Positions 1 through 9,837 of a stretch of 64,000 nucleotides of DNA are shown piece by piece (within the stretch, counting starts at the first letter, position 1; each line of letters opens with the position of its first letter). This DNA is from Crossiella equi. GTDB taxonomy: Bacteria > Actinomycetota > Actinomycetes > Mycobacteriales > Pseudonocardiaceae. The notes under the pieces are model-generated. The model worked only from the letters and a program-made list of their open reading frames with translations, did no database searches and was not told the origin of the DNA. The stretch lies in assembly GCF_017876755.1 (NCBI RefSeq), contig NZ_JAGIOO010000001.1:2728001-2792000 (forward strand), read 5' to 3'. A program made the translations under genes and the position numbers.

Positions 1-224
1 CGGGCCCGGATCAGCTCCTCGGCCGCCCGGTCCGCCTCGGTGACCACGTCCGTGGCCGTGCTCTTGGTGCCCACCTCACCGGCGAACCGGTGCTGACCAC
101 CCCGCATGCGCTTGACCAGCTCACCGGCCTCGCTCGCCACGTCGACCGCGACGGCCCGCAGCGCGTCCGGATCCACCAACGTCGGTATCCCATCCACCAG
201 ACCCACGGGACCATACGACCACAT
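1..224 (-). CDS. suhB: inositol monophosphatase family protein (SuhB-like), N-terminal part only
   Basis: The reverse strand encodes the N-terminus of a magnesium-dependent inositol-1-phosphate phosphatase; the rest lies beyond base 1. Visible are an amphipathic first helix (DALRAVAVDVASEAGELV) and the family segment GTKSTATDVVTEADRAAEE, where Asp/Thr/Glu precede the metal site. In actinobacteria suhB lies divergent from ppgK and sigA, and that order is seen here. The start is uncertain: an in-frame ATG at 224 has a possible -10 (GACCTT) seven bases upstream and would be leaderless, while a GTG at 176 would give a shorter, more typical N-terminus. The family is clear; substrate (inositol phosphate, or a CysQ-like nucleotide) cannot be settled from a fragment. 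Confidence 0.8.
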   Translation of the reverse strand, partial: MWSYGPVGLVDGIPTLVDPDALRAVAVDVASEAGELVKRMRGGQHRFAGEVGTKSTATDVVTEADRAAEELIRA

Positions 225-278
225 CAACGTTAAGGTCTGCCCACCACGTTTCTGAATCGAACAGGAAGGACCACGGGG

Positions 279-1049
279 ATGAGCGCTACCCGCGGGTTCG
301 GAGTCGATATCGGCGGTTCCGGCATCAAGGGCGGTGTCGTGGACCTCGAGACGGGTGTGCTCGAAGGCGAACGCCTACGCATCCCCACCCCGCAGCCGTC
401 CACGCCGGAGGCGGTCGCCGAGGTCGTGGCGGACATCGTGGCCAAGTTCGGCTGGGAGGGCCCGGTCGGGGTCACCCTGCCCTGCGTGGTCAAGCGGGGG
501 GTCGCCCACAGCGCGGCCAACGTCGACCCCGGCTGGATCGGCACCGACGCGGCGGGCCTGTTCGCCGCCAAGCTCGGCCGTTCCGCCGACCAGGTCGTCG
601 TGCTCAACGATGCCGACGCGGCGGGCCTGGCCGAGATGCGCTATGGCGCGGGTGTCGACCGCGACGGCACGGTGGTCCTGCTCACCTTCGGCACCGGCAT
701 CGGCAGCGCGGTCTTCCTGGACGGCAAGCTCGTGCCGAACACCGAGTTCGGGCACCTCGAGGTCGACGGGCACGACGCGGAGAAGAAGGCCGCGGCCTCG
801 GTCAAGGACGACCTCGACCTGTCCTGGGAGCAGTGGACGCCCCGGGTCTCCAGGTACCTGCGGGTGCTGGAGGACCTCGTGTGGCCCGACCTGGTGATCG
901 CGGGCGGCGGGGTCAGCAAGAAGGCGCACAAGTGGCTGCCCCTGCTGGAGGTGCGCAGCGAGGTCGTCGCGGCGAAGCTGAAGAACGACGCGGGCATCGT
1001 CGGCGCGGCCAGCGCGGCGGCAAGGGGTGGCGCGCGCAACGGGCGCTGA
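279..1049 (+). CDS. ppgK: polyphosphate glucokinase
   Basis: This 256-residue ROK-fold enzyme phosphorylates glucose using polyphosphate (and usually ATP) in the cytoplasm, feeding glycolysis. The phosphate-binding loop [10 protein letters not shown] is at residues 10-19, the catalytic-base region LNDADAAG at 109-116, the second phosphate motif TFGTGIG near 135, and a sugar-contacting EFGHLEV near 155. Length matches actinobacterial PpgK. The ATG follows AGGAAGG by about eight bases. It is divergent from suhB and directly upstream of sigA, the standard actinobacterial order. It lacks the Cys-rich zinc motif of ROK repressors, which separates it from the regulator at 4892-6067. Confidence 0.95.
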   Translation: MSATRGFGVDIGGSGIKGGVVDLETGVLEGERLRIPTPQPSTPEAVAEVVADIVAKFGWEGPVGVTLPCVVKRGVAHSAANVDPGWIGTDAAGLFAAKLGRSADQVVVLNDADAAGLAEMRYGAGVDRDGTVVLLTFGTGIGSAVFLDGKLVPNTEFGHLEVDGHDAEKKAAASVKDDLDLSWEQWTPRVSRYLRVLEDLVWPDLVIAGGGVSKKAHKWLPLLEVRSEVVAAKLKNDAGIVGAASAAARGGARNGR

Positions 1050-1060
1050 ATCCCCGTCGT

Positions 1061-1066
1061 TACAAT
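1061..1066 (+). promoter_or_regulatory. candidate -10 element of sigA
   Basis: TACAAT lies in the 136-base gap between ppgK and sigA, about 120 bases upstream of the chosen sigA start. It is one base from the consensus -10. No good TTGACA-like -35 is visible at the right distance, so this is a candidate only. Confidence 0.4.
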
Positions 1067-1185
1067 GGTGGACGCCCTTGGCTCTCTGCGCCGGGGGCTC
1101 TCCCCCGAAGAATTCCGGCGGCCTAGGTTCGCGCCCTTTCGCGCCCTGCGGCCCGCCTGCGAACGATCCCCGCGAAAGGGCGTAC

Positions 1186-2802
<1,617 letters not shown>

Positions 2803-2817
2803 GTCGAACCCGCTTCG

Positions 2818-2854
2818 CTGAAGGCCCGCTCCGGCTCCCGGGGCGGGCCTTCAG
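2818..2854. terminator. bidirectional terminator between sigA and the 65-residue gene
   Basis: CTGAAGGCCCGC (2818-2829) pairs perfectly with GCGGGCCTTCAG (2843-2854) around a 13-base loop. It starts 16 bases after the sigA stop, and its right arm overlaps the stop codon of the convergent gene ending at 2851. There is no clear U-tract, which is common for actinomycete terminators. Confidence 0.8.
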
Positions 2855-3048
2855 TCCTTGAAGGACCCGTCCGCGCGGCGGCGGTGGTTGGCCAGGACGT
2901 GCCCGCACTGGGGGCAGTGGCGGCGCAGGAAGCGCTTGAGCAGGAACAGCACGCCCAGGGACGCCACGTAGACGACGGTCACGAACAGCCGCTTCACCAG
3001 CCACACCAGCCCGGGGTCGGTGCAGGTGCGGCAGTCACGACAGGACAA
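2851..3048 (-). CDS. small membrane protein with two zinc-ribbon-like cysteine clusters
   Basis: A 65-residue protein. I chose TTG 3048 because GGGGGAG sits about eight bases upstream; longer in-frame readings lack a ribosome site. The N-terminus has CRDCRTC, then one hydrophobic helix (WLVKRLFVTVVYVASLGVLF), then a basic stretch and CPQCGH near the C-terminus. Two CxxC pairs on either side of one membrane segment suggest a metal-binding knuckle at the membrane. Similar orphan proteins occur in actinomycetes; I know no function. It is convergent with sigA and shares its terminator. Confidence 0.75.
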   Translation of the reverse strand: MSCRDCRTCTDPGLVWLVKRLFVTVVYVASLGVLFLLKRFLRRHCPQCGHVLANHRRRADGSFKD

Positions 3049-3325
3049 GGGAACTCCCCCACTTCGCCGGATCTCCTGACACAGGAAGATCTCCTGCCAC
3101 CAGGCTGTCCGCCGGGCCCGCCCCACGGCTCGGGGAAGGCACGGGCCCGGCCCGGATTCGGCCCCTAGGGGGCGTTCGCGGGCAGGGGCGCGGTGTCCAC
3201 CGCAAGCCGGGGGCCGAGGTGCCGGAGTGCCGCAGCGGCCCGCCGCCACGCCCGCGCCTGGGCGAATGGCGGCATCCGTACCCCCACTCGGCGGTGCACG
3301 TGAGGTAACAGCTACCGTACTCCGC

Positions 3326-3997
3326 GTGACGAAGCGGAAGACTCAGACTCGGCGGAGTGACCGCCCCCTCGGCAGTTCCGTCTGGCTGCGCCCGGCCCGG
3401 CCCGGCGAGGGCCGTCAGGTCGAGAAGCTGCTCGTGTGGGATCCCGTCACGGGCAAGGCGTTGCGGAGCTCCGTGGACGCCGACCGGGCCGACGGCACCG
3501 ACACCTCGCACGGGCTGGTGCTGGTGGCCGCCGACCGGCACCGCGACGAGCAGATCGTGGGCGTGGCCGCCGCCGGGGTGCCCCGGCAGCTGATCGCCGG
3601 GTTGCAGCTGCCCGCCGAGGCCAACCGGCTGCTGGTGCGGTCGATCATCGGGATCACCGGCATCGCCGTCATGGCCGAGACCGTGCAGCACGGCCTGGTG
3701 GGCCGTCTGCTCAGCGGGATGGCCAAGCACTACCGGCAGGCCGGGTTCCAGTGGGTGTTCGGGCAGTGCCGCATGGGCAACGACGCCTGGCTCACCCACC
3801 TCCGGGGGCTGGGCTTCACCGTGGGGGCCGCCGGGGTCGACATCCGGCTCAACTCCGCGCTGTGGCCGCACAACTCGACGATTCGGACCCAAACGGATCT
3901 GCACGCGTTCTTCCAGCCGCTCACCGAGGAGCCTTCGGTACGGATGGCGATGATGCCGGTACCCAGCGGCATCAACCGGACGCCCGTCGCCGTCTGA
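3326..3997 (+). CDS. GNAT-like N-acetyltransferase family protein of unknown substrate
   Basis: A 223-residue protein. The second half has the GNAT pattern: a beta strand (ITGIAVMAETVQHG), an alpha helix (LVGRLLSGMAKHYRQAG), then FVFGQC-like strand WVFGQCRMGND and the terminal LRGLGFTV motif. The acetyl-CoA loop is not a classic RxxGxG, so catalysis is not assured. GTG 3326 lies seven bases after a TACCGT -10 element at 3313-3318 with no Shine-Dalgarno sequence, indicating a leaderless mRNA; upstream in-frame codons would lie before the promoter. No neighbour indicates a substrate. Confidence 0.7.
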   Translation: MTKRKTQTRRSDRPLGSSVWLRPARPGEGRQVEKLLVWDPVTGKALRSSVDADRADGTDTSHGLVLVAADRHRDEQIVGVAAAGVPRQLIAGLQLPAEANRLLVRSIIGITGIAVMAETVQHGLVGRLLSGMAKHYRQAGFQWVFGQCRMGNDAWLTHLRGLGFTVGAAGVDIRLNSALWPHNSTIRTQTDLHAFFQPLTEEPSVRMAMMPVPSGINRTPVAV

Positions 3998-4514
3998 CCG
4001 GGTCGTGGGGCTGACCCACGGTCAGTGATTGCCCCGACCAGACTGACGTGACCTGACTCACAGGGCCAGTCGCACAACAACTTGGCCACACGACGGAGTT
4101 CGAACCGCAACAGCGGTGCCGAGGCGCACCGGATGCCGTAGCCCTGACCAGGATCGTTACCCAGCGCGACGGCGACTCCACCCCAGTTTCACAAGGTCAG
4201 CCCTAGCCTGGGAACAAGATCCTGGCAAGTCACGTTTACACGGGTTGTAAGACGACAACTTGATAAGGCATCTGGATGTCGATGGGCGATCTTCCAGAGC
4301 GACCATGGACACTCGTAGTGTTCAACCCTGCGACAACCGGGTAGTTCGAGCGTGACCGGCATCGCCACGAGGCCGGGAACACTGACGAACCGCCGGACGT
4401 CTGCATAGAGTGGAACCAGCAACACACTGGCAATGGCCACCACGGCCCGACCCGGTGGGGAGCTGGCAACAACGGGCACCGGACGAGCCGGTGCCGGGAC
4501 GGAGGGAGATTCAC
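3998..4514. other. 517-base intergenic region upstream of the DUF7455 gene
   Basis: No convincing gene. The sequence is less GC-rich than its surroundings, and its reading frames lack actinomycete codon bias. A short stem CGTGGG/CCCACG (4004-4020, loop 5) may end transcription of the preceding gene. A plausible promoter TGACGA (4383-4388), 16 bases, TAGAGT (4405-4410) precedes the gene at 4515 by about 105 bases. Nothing else is recognisable. Confidence 0.5.
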
Positions 4515-4694
4515 ATGCCTGGAACACTCACCCGCCCCGAGCTGACCGCCGCCGACCGTTGCGACCGTTGCGGGGCCGCTGCTCGTGTTCGTGCCGTACT
4601 GCAGTCCGGGGGCGAGCTCCTGTTCTGCGGCCACCACGCGCGGGAACACGAGACGAAGCTGAAGGAGCTGGCGGCGTCCATCCAGGAAGGATGA
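4515..4694 (+). CDS. DUF7455 family small protein
   Basis: A 59-residue protein found widely in actinobacteria, often near sigA. GGAGGGAG at 4501-4508 fixes the ATG. CDRCGAAARVRAVL near residues 16-29 and FCGHHAREH near 40-48 form a Cys/His set suited to one zinc ion, separated by a short beta hairpin, and a charged helix (ETKLKELAASIQ) ends the protein. The family has no established function as far as I know; size and Cys/His pattern suggest a zinc-ribbon adaptor. Confidence 0.85.
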   Translation: MPGTLTRPELTAADRCDRCGAAARVRAVLQSGGELLFCGHHAREHETKLKELAASIQEG

Positions 4695-4724
4695 GCCGCA
4701 CAGCCGACCCTGACCCGACGAGCC

Positions 4725-4761
4725 CCACGGGCGGAGATCCTCACCGGATCTCCGCCCGTGG
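4725..4761. terminator. strong hairpin terminator after the DUF7455 gene
   Basis: CCACGGGCGGAGATCC (4725-4740) and its exact reverse complement (4746-4761) form a 16-bp stem around the 5-base loop TCACC, 31 bases after the stop codon at 4694. Confidence 0.9.
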
Positions 4762-4891
4762 TTCATACCCGGGACTTTTCAGCTCTCAGCGAACACGCGA
4801 CAGGGCAACGGCGGCCGACAGCAGGGTTGCCAGAGAATGTGAACCAGCGGAGCAGGTGTTGACGGACGGTATGCCGGTAAGGAACCCCGGT

Positions 4892-6067
4892 TCAGCCGTT
4901 GGCGAACACCTGCTCAAAGGCAAGCTCCGCGGCGCCCACCAGGGCGGCGTCCGCGCCCAGGGTTGAGGTCACCACCCGGAGCCTGCCCGCGGCCCGGCCC
5001 ACCAGGCTGCGCCCGGACACGGTCTTCGCCACCTCGGCCACCACGGCCGATGGCAGCACGGCCAGCAGCCCGCCCAGCACGATCAGCTCCGGCGCCACCA
5101 CGTTCACCACGTTGGTCAGCCCCAGGGTCAGCCACCCGGCGAAGCCCTCGAGGCGGTGCCGGGCGTCCTCCGGCCGGGTCGCCAGCGAGGCCAGCTCGGC
5201 CACGATCTCGGCACGTTCGGTGCCCGCGGCCAGGTTCAGCGCGCGGCACAGCGCGTCCTCGCCGATCTCGGTCTCCCAGCAGCCCCGGCAGCCGCAGTAG
5301 CAGGGCCGCCCCTGCGGGTTGACCACCATGTGCCCGAGCTCGCCGACGTAGCCGCCGGTACCGCGCAGCGAGGCACCGTCCACGATCACCCCGCCGCCGA
5401 CCCCGACCTCGGCTGACAGGAACACGACATCCGAGCAGCCGCGCGCGGCCCCGCGCACGTGCTCGGCCAGGCCGCCCAGGTCCGCGTCGTTGCCGACCTG
5501 TACCGGCAGGCGCAGCTCAGTGGCCAGCAGGCGACCGAAGGGCACCGCACTCCAGTGCAGGTTGGGCGCCTCGTGCACCAGCCCGTCCCCGCGCCGCACC
5601 ACACCGGGCACGGAGACCCCCACGCGCACGGGCGGACGGCCCAGCTCGGCGGCCAGGGCCCGGCAGGCGGCGGCCACCATGGCCACCACCTTCTCCGGTT
5701 CGCTGCCCCCGCGCCGCTGCGCCCAGGACCGGCCGCCGAGCACCGCGCCGCCGATGCCCACCGCGGCCACGGTGATCTGCTCCACACCGACGTCCACGGC
5801 CAGCACCGGCACGGCCTTCGCCTGGGGCAGCACCAGCAGCGACGGGCGACCGGCGCCCTGCCGCTGCGTGGGCACCTGTTCGGCCACCAGCCCGAGGCCG
5901 GTCAGCTCGTCCACCAGTGCCTTGATGGTGCTGCGGTTGAGGCCCAGCTCCGCGGCCAGCTCGGCGCGCGTGTTCGGGCCGTCCACGTGCAGGCGGCGGA
6001 GCAGCGCGGCCCGGTTGTGCCTGCGGACCTCGTCCGGTCTGGTGCCCGACGTGGGCGCGCTGCTCAC
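4892..6067 (-). CDS. ROK family transcriptional repressor, probably of the xylose transport operon
   Basis: About 391 residues. A winged helix (RAELAAELGLNRSTIKALVD) near residues 33-55 is followed by a ROK sugar-kinase-like domain with AVDVGVEQ, the zinc motif CYCGCRGCWE and a GELGHMVV segment. That is the XylR/NagC layout: DNA binding relieved by a bound sugar. Two adjacent GTG codons (6070, 6067) can start it; GGGAGA upstream is better spaced for 6067. It lies 22 bases downstream of the ABC permease and is likely co-transcribed as the last gene of that operon, giving autoregulation. The sugar sensed is inferred to be xylose from the transporter type. Confidence 0.85.
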   Translation of the reverse strand: MSSAPTSGTRPDEVRRHNRAALLRRLHVDGPNTRAELAAELGLNRSTIKALVDELTGLGLVAEQVPTQRQGAGRPSLLVLPQAKAVPVLAVDVGVEQITVAAVGIGGAVLGGRSWAQRRGGSEPEKVVAMVAAACRALAAELGRPPVRVGVSVPGVVRRGDGLVHEAPNLHWSAVPFGRLLATELRLPVQVGNDADLGGLAEHVRGAARGCSDVVFLSAEVGVGGGVIVDGASLRGTGGYVGELGHMVVNPQGRPCYCGCRGCWETEIGEDALCRALNLAAGTERAEIVAELASLATRPEDARHRLEGFAGWLTLGLTNVVNVVAPELIVLGGLLAVLPSAVVAEVAKTVSGRSLVGRAAGRLRVVTSTLGADAALVGAAELAFEQVFANG

Positions 6068-6089
6068 CACTTCTCCCGTCTACCCCGTT

Positions 6090-7526
6090 TCAGCGGACTC
6101 CGGCCGGTGCCTTGCGGCGGGACAGGGCGTCCACACTGGCCGCGAGCAGCAGCACGAGCCCGGTGACGATCGAGACCACCGCGGCGGGCTCGCCGAGCAG
6201 CCGCAGGCCGTTCTCGATGGTCGCGATGACCGCGCCACCCACGACCGCGTCGCGCACCCGGCCCTTGCCGCCGAACAGCGAGGTGCCGCCGATGACCGCC
6301 GCGCCGACCGCGAACAGCAGCGTGTTGCCGCCACCGGCCTGCGGGTCGACCGAGCCCACCTTGGACGAGTAGATGATGGCACCGATGGCCGCGATGGTGG
6401 AGGCGATCACGAAGACGGACATGCGGATCTTGCGCACGTCGATGCCCGCGCGGCGGGCGGCCTCGGCGTTGCCGCCGACGGCGTAGACGTGGCGGCCGTA
6501 GCGGGTGCGGTCCAGTACGAAGGTGCCCAGCACCAGGAGCAGCAGCACGATCGGCACCACGTAGGGCACGCCCGCGATGGTGATGGAGTCGTTGAGGCTG
6601 CGGTTGAGCGTGAGCAGGTAGGTGCCGACGGCGCCGAGCACGACGACCGCGCCGACCTTGACGAAGACCAGCGAGCTGGGCGAGGCCACCAGGTTGCGGC
6701 GCACGCGGCCGAAGTGCCGGGTGAGCACGACCGCGGCGTAGCCACCGGCGGCGATGAGGAACAGCAGCCAGCTCAGCGTGGTGCTCAGGTTGCCGTTGGC
6801 CACCTCGAAGAGCACGCCGTCGCCGATGCCGAGCGTGCCGCCCTCGCCGATGTACTGGAGCACCACGCCCTGCCAGGCCAGGAACAGCGCCAGGGTCACC
6901 ACGAAGGACGGGATGCCGACCCGGGCGACCAGGAAGCCGGTGAGGCAGCCGATCGCGGTGCCGAAGCAGATGGCCAGCAGGATCTCCACCCACGGGTTGG
7001 CGGGCACGCCCAGCAGCATGATGCCCGCCGCGACCACGGCCGGGACCGCGGCCCACCACAGCCGGGTCAGCACGGCCATCACCGCGGCCAGCAGCAGTCC
7101 GACGATGGTGATGATGAAGACGGACAGGCCCATCTTGCCGAGCAGGTTGCCGCCGCTGGACAGGTGCAGCGCGAAGACCGCGGCGGTGACCCCCGAGGCG
7201 GTACCGGCGGAGAGGTCGATCTCGCCGAGCAGCAGCACGAACACCAGGCCCATGCCGATGACCACGGTGCCCGCGCCCTGGGCGAGCAGGTTGGACAGGT
7301 TGCCCAGCGTCAGGAAGACCTCTGACTGCGTGGCGAAGAAGATGAAGAGCACGGCGAGGCCGCCCAGGGCGGGCAGCACGCCGAGCTGGCCGCCGCGCAG
7401 GCGGGCGCCGTAGTCGGCGAGCGACTGGCCGAAGCTGCGCTGGACGGTGTCGATGCCGAAGTCGGAGACGGCGGTCGAGCTGGCACCGGGCTTGGCGGCC
7501 CCGGTGTCGGCCTGGGTCTCGGTCAT
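6090..7526 (-). CDS. xylH: sugar ABC transporter permease, XylH type
   Basis: A 478-residue inner-membrane permease with about 12 hydrophobic segments, longer than the roughly 330 residues of RbsC and close to XylH. The family stretches GEIDLSAGTASG near residue 106, GGNAEAARRAGID near 355 and GGTSLFGGKGRVRDAVVGG near 418 are clear. It forms the membrane channel for the binding protein and ATPase encoded upstream on the same strand (55 bases from the ATPase gene). The N-terminal 50 residues are hydrophilic and cytoplasmic. Xylose is the best guess for substrate; related pentoses cannot be excluded. Confidence 0.88.
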   Translation of the reverse strand: MTETQADTGAAKPGASSTAVSDFGIDTVQRSFGQSLADYGARLRGGQLGVLPALGGLAVLFIFFATQSEVFLTLGNLSNLLAQGAGTVVIGMGLVFVLLLGEIDLSAGTASGVTAAVFALHLSSGGNLLGKMGLSVFIITIVGLLLAAVMAVLTRLWWAAVPAVVAAGIMLLGVPANPWVEILLAICFGTAIGCLTGFLVARVGIPSFVVTLALFLAWQGVVLQYIGEGGTLGIGDGVLFEVANGNLSTTLSWLLFLIAAGGYAAVVLTRHFGRVRRNLVASPSSLVFVKVGAVVVLGAVGTYLLTLNRSLNDSITIAGVPYVVPIVLLLLVLGTFVLDRTRYGRHVYAVGGNAEAARRAGIDVRKIRMSVFVIASTIAAIGAIIYSSKVGSVDPQAGGGNTLLFAVGAAVIGGTSLFGGKGRVRDAVVGGAVIATIENGLRLLGEPAAVVSIVTGLVLLLAASVDALSRRKAPAGVR

Positions 7527-7581
7527 CTGGGGTTCCTTGGTGTGAAGCGGTGCGCGGGAAGGTCTGCGGCGCGGGGCCGGG

Positions 7582-8352
7582 CTAGATCGTGGCGGCTTCC
7601 GGCTTGGCGATGCCGAGGTCGCCGGTGCGGCCCGCGGTGATCAGCTCGACCGCCTGGGCGTGCGAGAGGCTCTTGGTCGGCACCTGCGCCGCGAGACGGC
7701 CCAGGTACAGCGCCGCGACGGTGTCGGAGACCTCGAAGACGTCGTTCATGTTGTGGCTGATCAGCACCACGCCCAGGCCGTTGTCGGCCAGGCGGCGCAC
7801 CAGGTCGAGCACCTGGCGGGTCTGGGCCACGCCGAGGGCGGCGGTCGGCTCGTCCAGCAGCACGACCTTGCTGTCCCACAGCACGGACTTGGCGATGGCC
7901 ACGGTCTGCCGCTGGCCGCCGGAGAGCGAGGCCACCGGGGTGCGCACCGACTTCACCGTGCGCACGGACAGGTCGGCGAGCACCTTGCGGGCCGCCTGCT
8001 CCATGGCCGCGTCGTCCAGGGTGATGCCGCGCATCTTCTCCCGGCCGAGGAACATGTTGTCGACGATGTCCAGGTTGTCGCACAGGGCGAGGTCCTGGTA
8101 CACGACCTCGATGCCCAGCGCGGCCGCGTCGCGCGGGCTGCCGATGGACACCGGCTGGCCGTCGAAGAGGATCTCGCCGGACTCCACCGGGTGGATGCCC
8201 GCGATGCACTTCACGAGGGTGGACTTGCCCGCGCCGTTGTCGCCGACCAGTGCGGTGACCTCACCCGCCTTGACCACCAGGTCGACGTCGTGCAGCACGT
8301 GCACCGGGCCGAAGCTCTTGTTCACGCCGCGCAGTTCGAGGATGTTGCTCAC
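7582..8352 (-). CDS. xylG: sugar ABC transporter ATP-binding protein, single-domain XylG-like
   Basis: A 256-residue ABC ATPase with Walker A GDNGAGKST near residue 37, signature SLSGGQRQTVAIA near 143, Walker B KVVLLDEPTAALG near 163 and H-loop LISHNM near 197. Classical XylG/RbsA proteins carry two ATPase domains (about 500 residues); this one has one, as is common in actinobacterial sugar systems, so it would act as a homodimer under the permease. It sits between the binding-protein and permease genes, separated from the former by a hairpin. Confidence 0.9.
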   Translation of the reverse strand: MSNILELRGVNKSFGPVHVLHDVDLVVKAGEVTALVGDNGAGKSTLVKCIAGIHPVESGEILFDGQPVSIGSPRDAAALGIEVVYQDLALCDNLDIVDNMFLGREKMRGITLDDAAMEQAARKVLADLSVRTVKSVRTPVASLSGGQRQTVAIAKSVLWDSKVVLLDEPTAALGVAQTRQVLDLVRRLADNGLGVVLISHNMNDVFEVSDTVAALYLGRLAAQVPTKSLSHAQAVELITAGRTGDLGIAKPEAATI

Positions 8353-8393
8353 TGCTGGAACTCCAGTGTGTGGAGGGAACCTCAGACAAGCCG

Positions 8394-8428
8394 ACGGCAG
8401 GGCGGGTTTCGGGGCGCCGCCCTGCCGT
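8394..8428 (-). terminator. intra-operon hairpin between xylF and xylG
   Basis: ACGGCAGGGCG (8394-8404) pairs perfectly with CGCCCTGCCGT (8418-8428). It lies in the 121-base gap after the binding-protein gene. Hairpins in this position commonly stabilise or partly terminate the message, so that binding protein is made in excess over ATPase and permease. Confidence 0.65.
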
Positions 8429-8473
8429 GGCGTTCACCGGTCGGAGAGCCGACCGTGCCTATCGCCGCCGGGC

Positions 8474-9601
8474 TCAGCCGACGGAAATACCCGCGTCCTT
8501 GCAGAGCTGGGCCACGTCGTCCTTGCAGAAGTCCGCGGGCTTCACGAAACCGGAGTCCGTGACGACCTTCACGTTGGCCTTGGTGATGGTCTGCGCGGAC
8601 AGCAGCACCGACTTCACGTCGCGCTTGCCCTCCGGGTCCTTCTCGATGCCGGTGGCCAGCGCGTCGGCCGAGGCCTTGTCGCCCTTGGCCAGCGCGATCG
8701 CGATCTTGGCCGCGTTGGCGGCCTCCTCGGCGATCGGCTTGAACACCGTCATGCACTGGTCACCGCGGAGGATGTTGGCCAGCGCGGCCGGGTCGGCGTC
8801 CTGGCCGGTGACCGGGACCTTGCCGTTGAGGCCGTTCTTCTTCAGCACGGTGATGATCGCGGAGGCGAGGCCGTCGTTGGCGGCGAGCACGCCGTCCACC
8901 TTGCCGCCGTTGCGGCTGAGCTCCTGCTCGAAGATGGTGTTGCCGAGCTGGTTGTCCCACTTCTGCACCCACTGGTCACCAGCGAGCTTGAAGGAGCCGT
9001 TGTCGTAGAGCGGCTTGAGGACCTTCTCCGCGCCGTTCTTGAACAGCGTGGCGTTGTAGTCCTCGGGACCGCCGTTGATCTGCACGATGTTCGGGTTGGT
9101 CTTGCCCTTGAGGCAGTCGACCAGGCCCTGGCCCTGCAGCTCGCCGACCTTGGTGTTGTCGAAGGAGACGTAGTAGTCGGCGCTGCCGCCCAGGGTGAGG
9201 CGGTCGTAGTCGATGGTCGGGATGCCCGCGGCCTTGGCCTTCTTCTGCACCGCGGCGCCGCCCTCGTTGCTCAGGCGGGCGATCATCAGGACCTTGACGC
9301 CCTGGCTGATGAACGAGTCGGCGATGGTGGAGAACTTGCCGGGGTCGTTCTCGGCGTTCTGGATGAGCGGGGTGACCCCCGCGTCCTTGAGCGCCTTCTC
9401 CAGCAGGGGCTTGTCGAAGCCTTCCCACCGGGCCGAGGTCTTCGTGTCGGGGAGGATCACACCGACCTTGGGTCCGCTGCCCTCGGACCCGCTCGCGGCA
9501 GAGGTGCTGCCACCGCCACCCGTGCTGTTGGCGCCACAAGCCGACAGGGCCAGGGCAAGCCCTGAGCTGACGGCGATCAGGCCAAGCGTCTTGCTCCGCA
9601 T
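8474..9601 (-). CDS. xylF: sugar-binding lipoprotein, XylF type
   Basis: A 375-residue periplasmic-binding-fold lipoprotein. AGGAGGAA upstream fixes ATG 9601. The signal peptide ends in the lipobox LALSAC (Cys about residue 22), then a Gly/Ser linker. The mature part has the XylF/ChvE pattern: VGVILPDTKTSARWEG, IDYDRLTLGGSADYYVSFDN, INGGPEDYNA, GVLAANDGLA and GQDADPAALANILRGDQ. It delivers sugar to the XylGH transporter at the cell surface. It is the first gene of the operon; no xylA or xylB is in this window. Confidence 0.9.
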   Translation of the reverse strand: MRSKTLGLIAVSSGLALALSACGANSTGGGGSTSAASGSEGSGPKVGVILPDTKTSARWEGFDKPLLEKALKDAGVTPLIQNAENDPGKFSTIADSFISQGVKVLMIARLSNEGGAAVQKKAKAAGIPTIDYDRLTLGGSADYYVSFDNTKVGELQGQGLVDCLKGKTNPNIVQINGGPEDYNATLFKNGAEKVLKPLYDNGSFKLAGDQWVQKWDNQLGNTIFEQELSRNGGKVDGVLAANDGLASAIITVLKKNGLNGKVPVTGQDADPAALANILRGDQCMTVFKPIAEEAANAAKIAIALAKGDKASADALATGIEKDPEGKRDVKSVLLSAQTITKANVKVVTDSGFVKPADFCKDDVAQLCKDAGISVG

Positions 9602-9663
9602 CCGCCCGTTCCTCCTACTGCCGTGGTCGTGACACTCCGCGACGAGCGTCATGACCCGGAAAT

Positions 9664-9681
9664 GTTGTGGGTCACAACGTA
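9664..9681 (-). promoter_or_regulatory. candidate promoter and ROK-repressor operator of the xyl operon
   Basis: GTTGTG-N3-CACAAC (9664-9678) is a perfect palindrome 63 bases upstream of xylF. Read on the minus strand, a -10-like TACGTT (9681-9676) overlaps its edge and TTCCGA lies 17 bases further upstream as a weak -35. An operator over the -10/+1 region fits repression by the ROK protein encoded at the end of the operon. A second small repeat, CCTC-N5-GAGG, lies at 9683-9695. Confidence 0.55.
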
Positions 9682-9837
9682 TGCCTCGAATAGAGGAATC
9701 GGAAGGGCGCTGAATCAATCCAGAAGGCTAAAAACGGCACGATCGGGGCACAGGCCGGTAACCCGGCCGTAATGCTGATGAGAGCGCATTCGCAGAGGTA
9801 GCAGTGCTTGCGGCCGTTCAGCTGACCGCAATGGTCG

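Noticed and set aside
3035-3904. 289-codon minus-strand frame opposite the GNAT-like gene
   Set aside because: Low-complexity Gly/His/Pro-rich product; the GNAT-like frame has better codon bias and a placed leaderless start.
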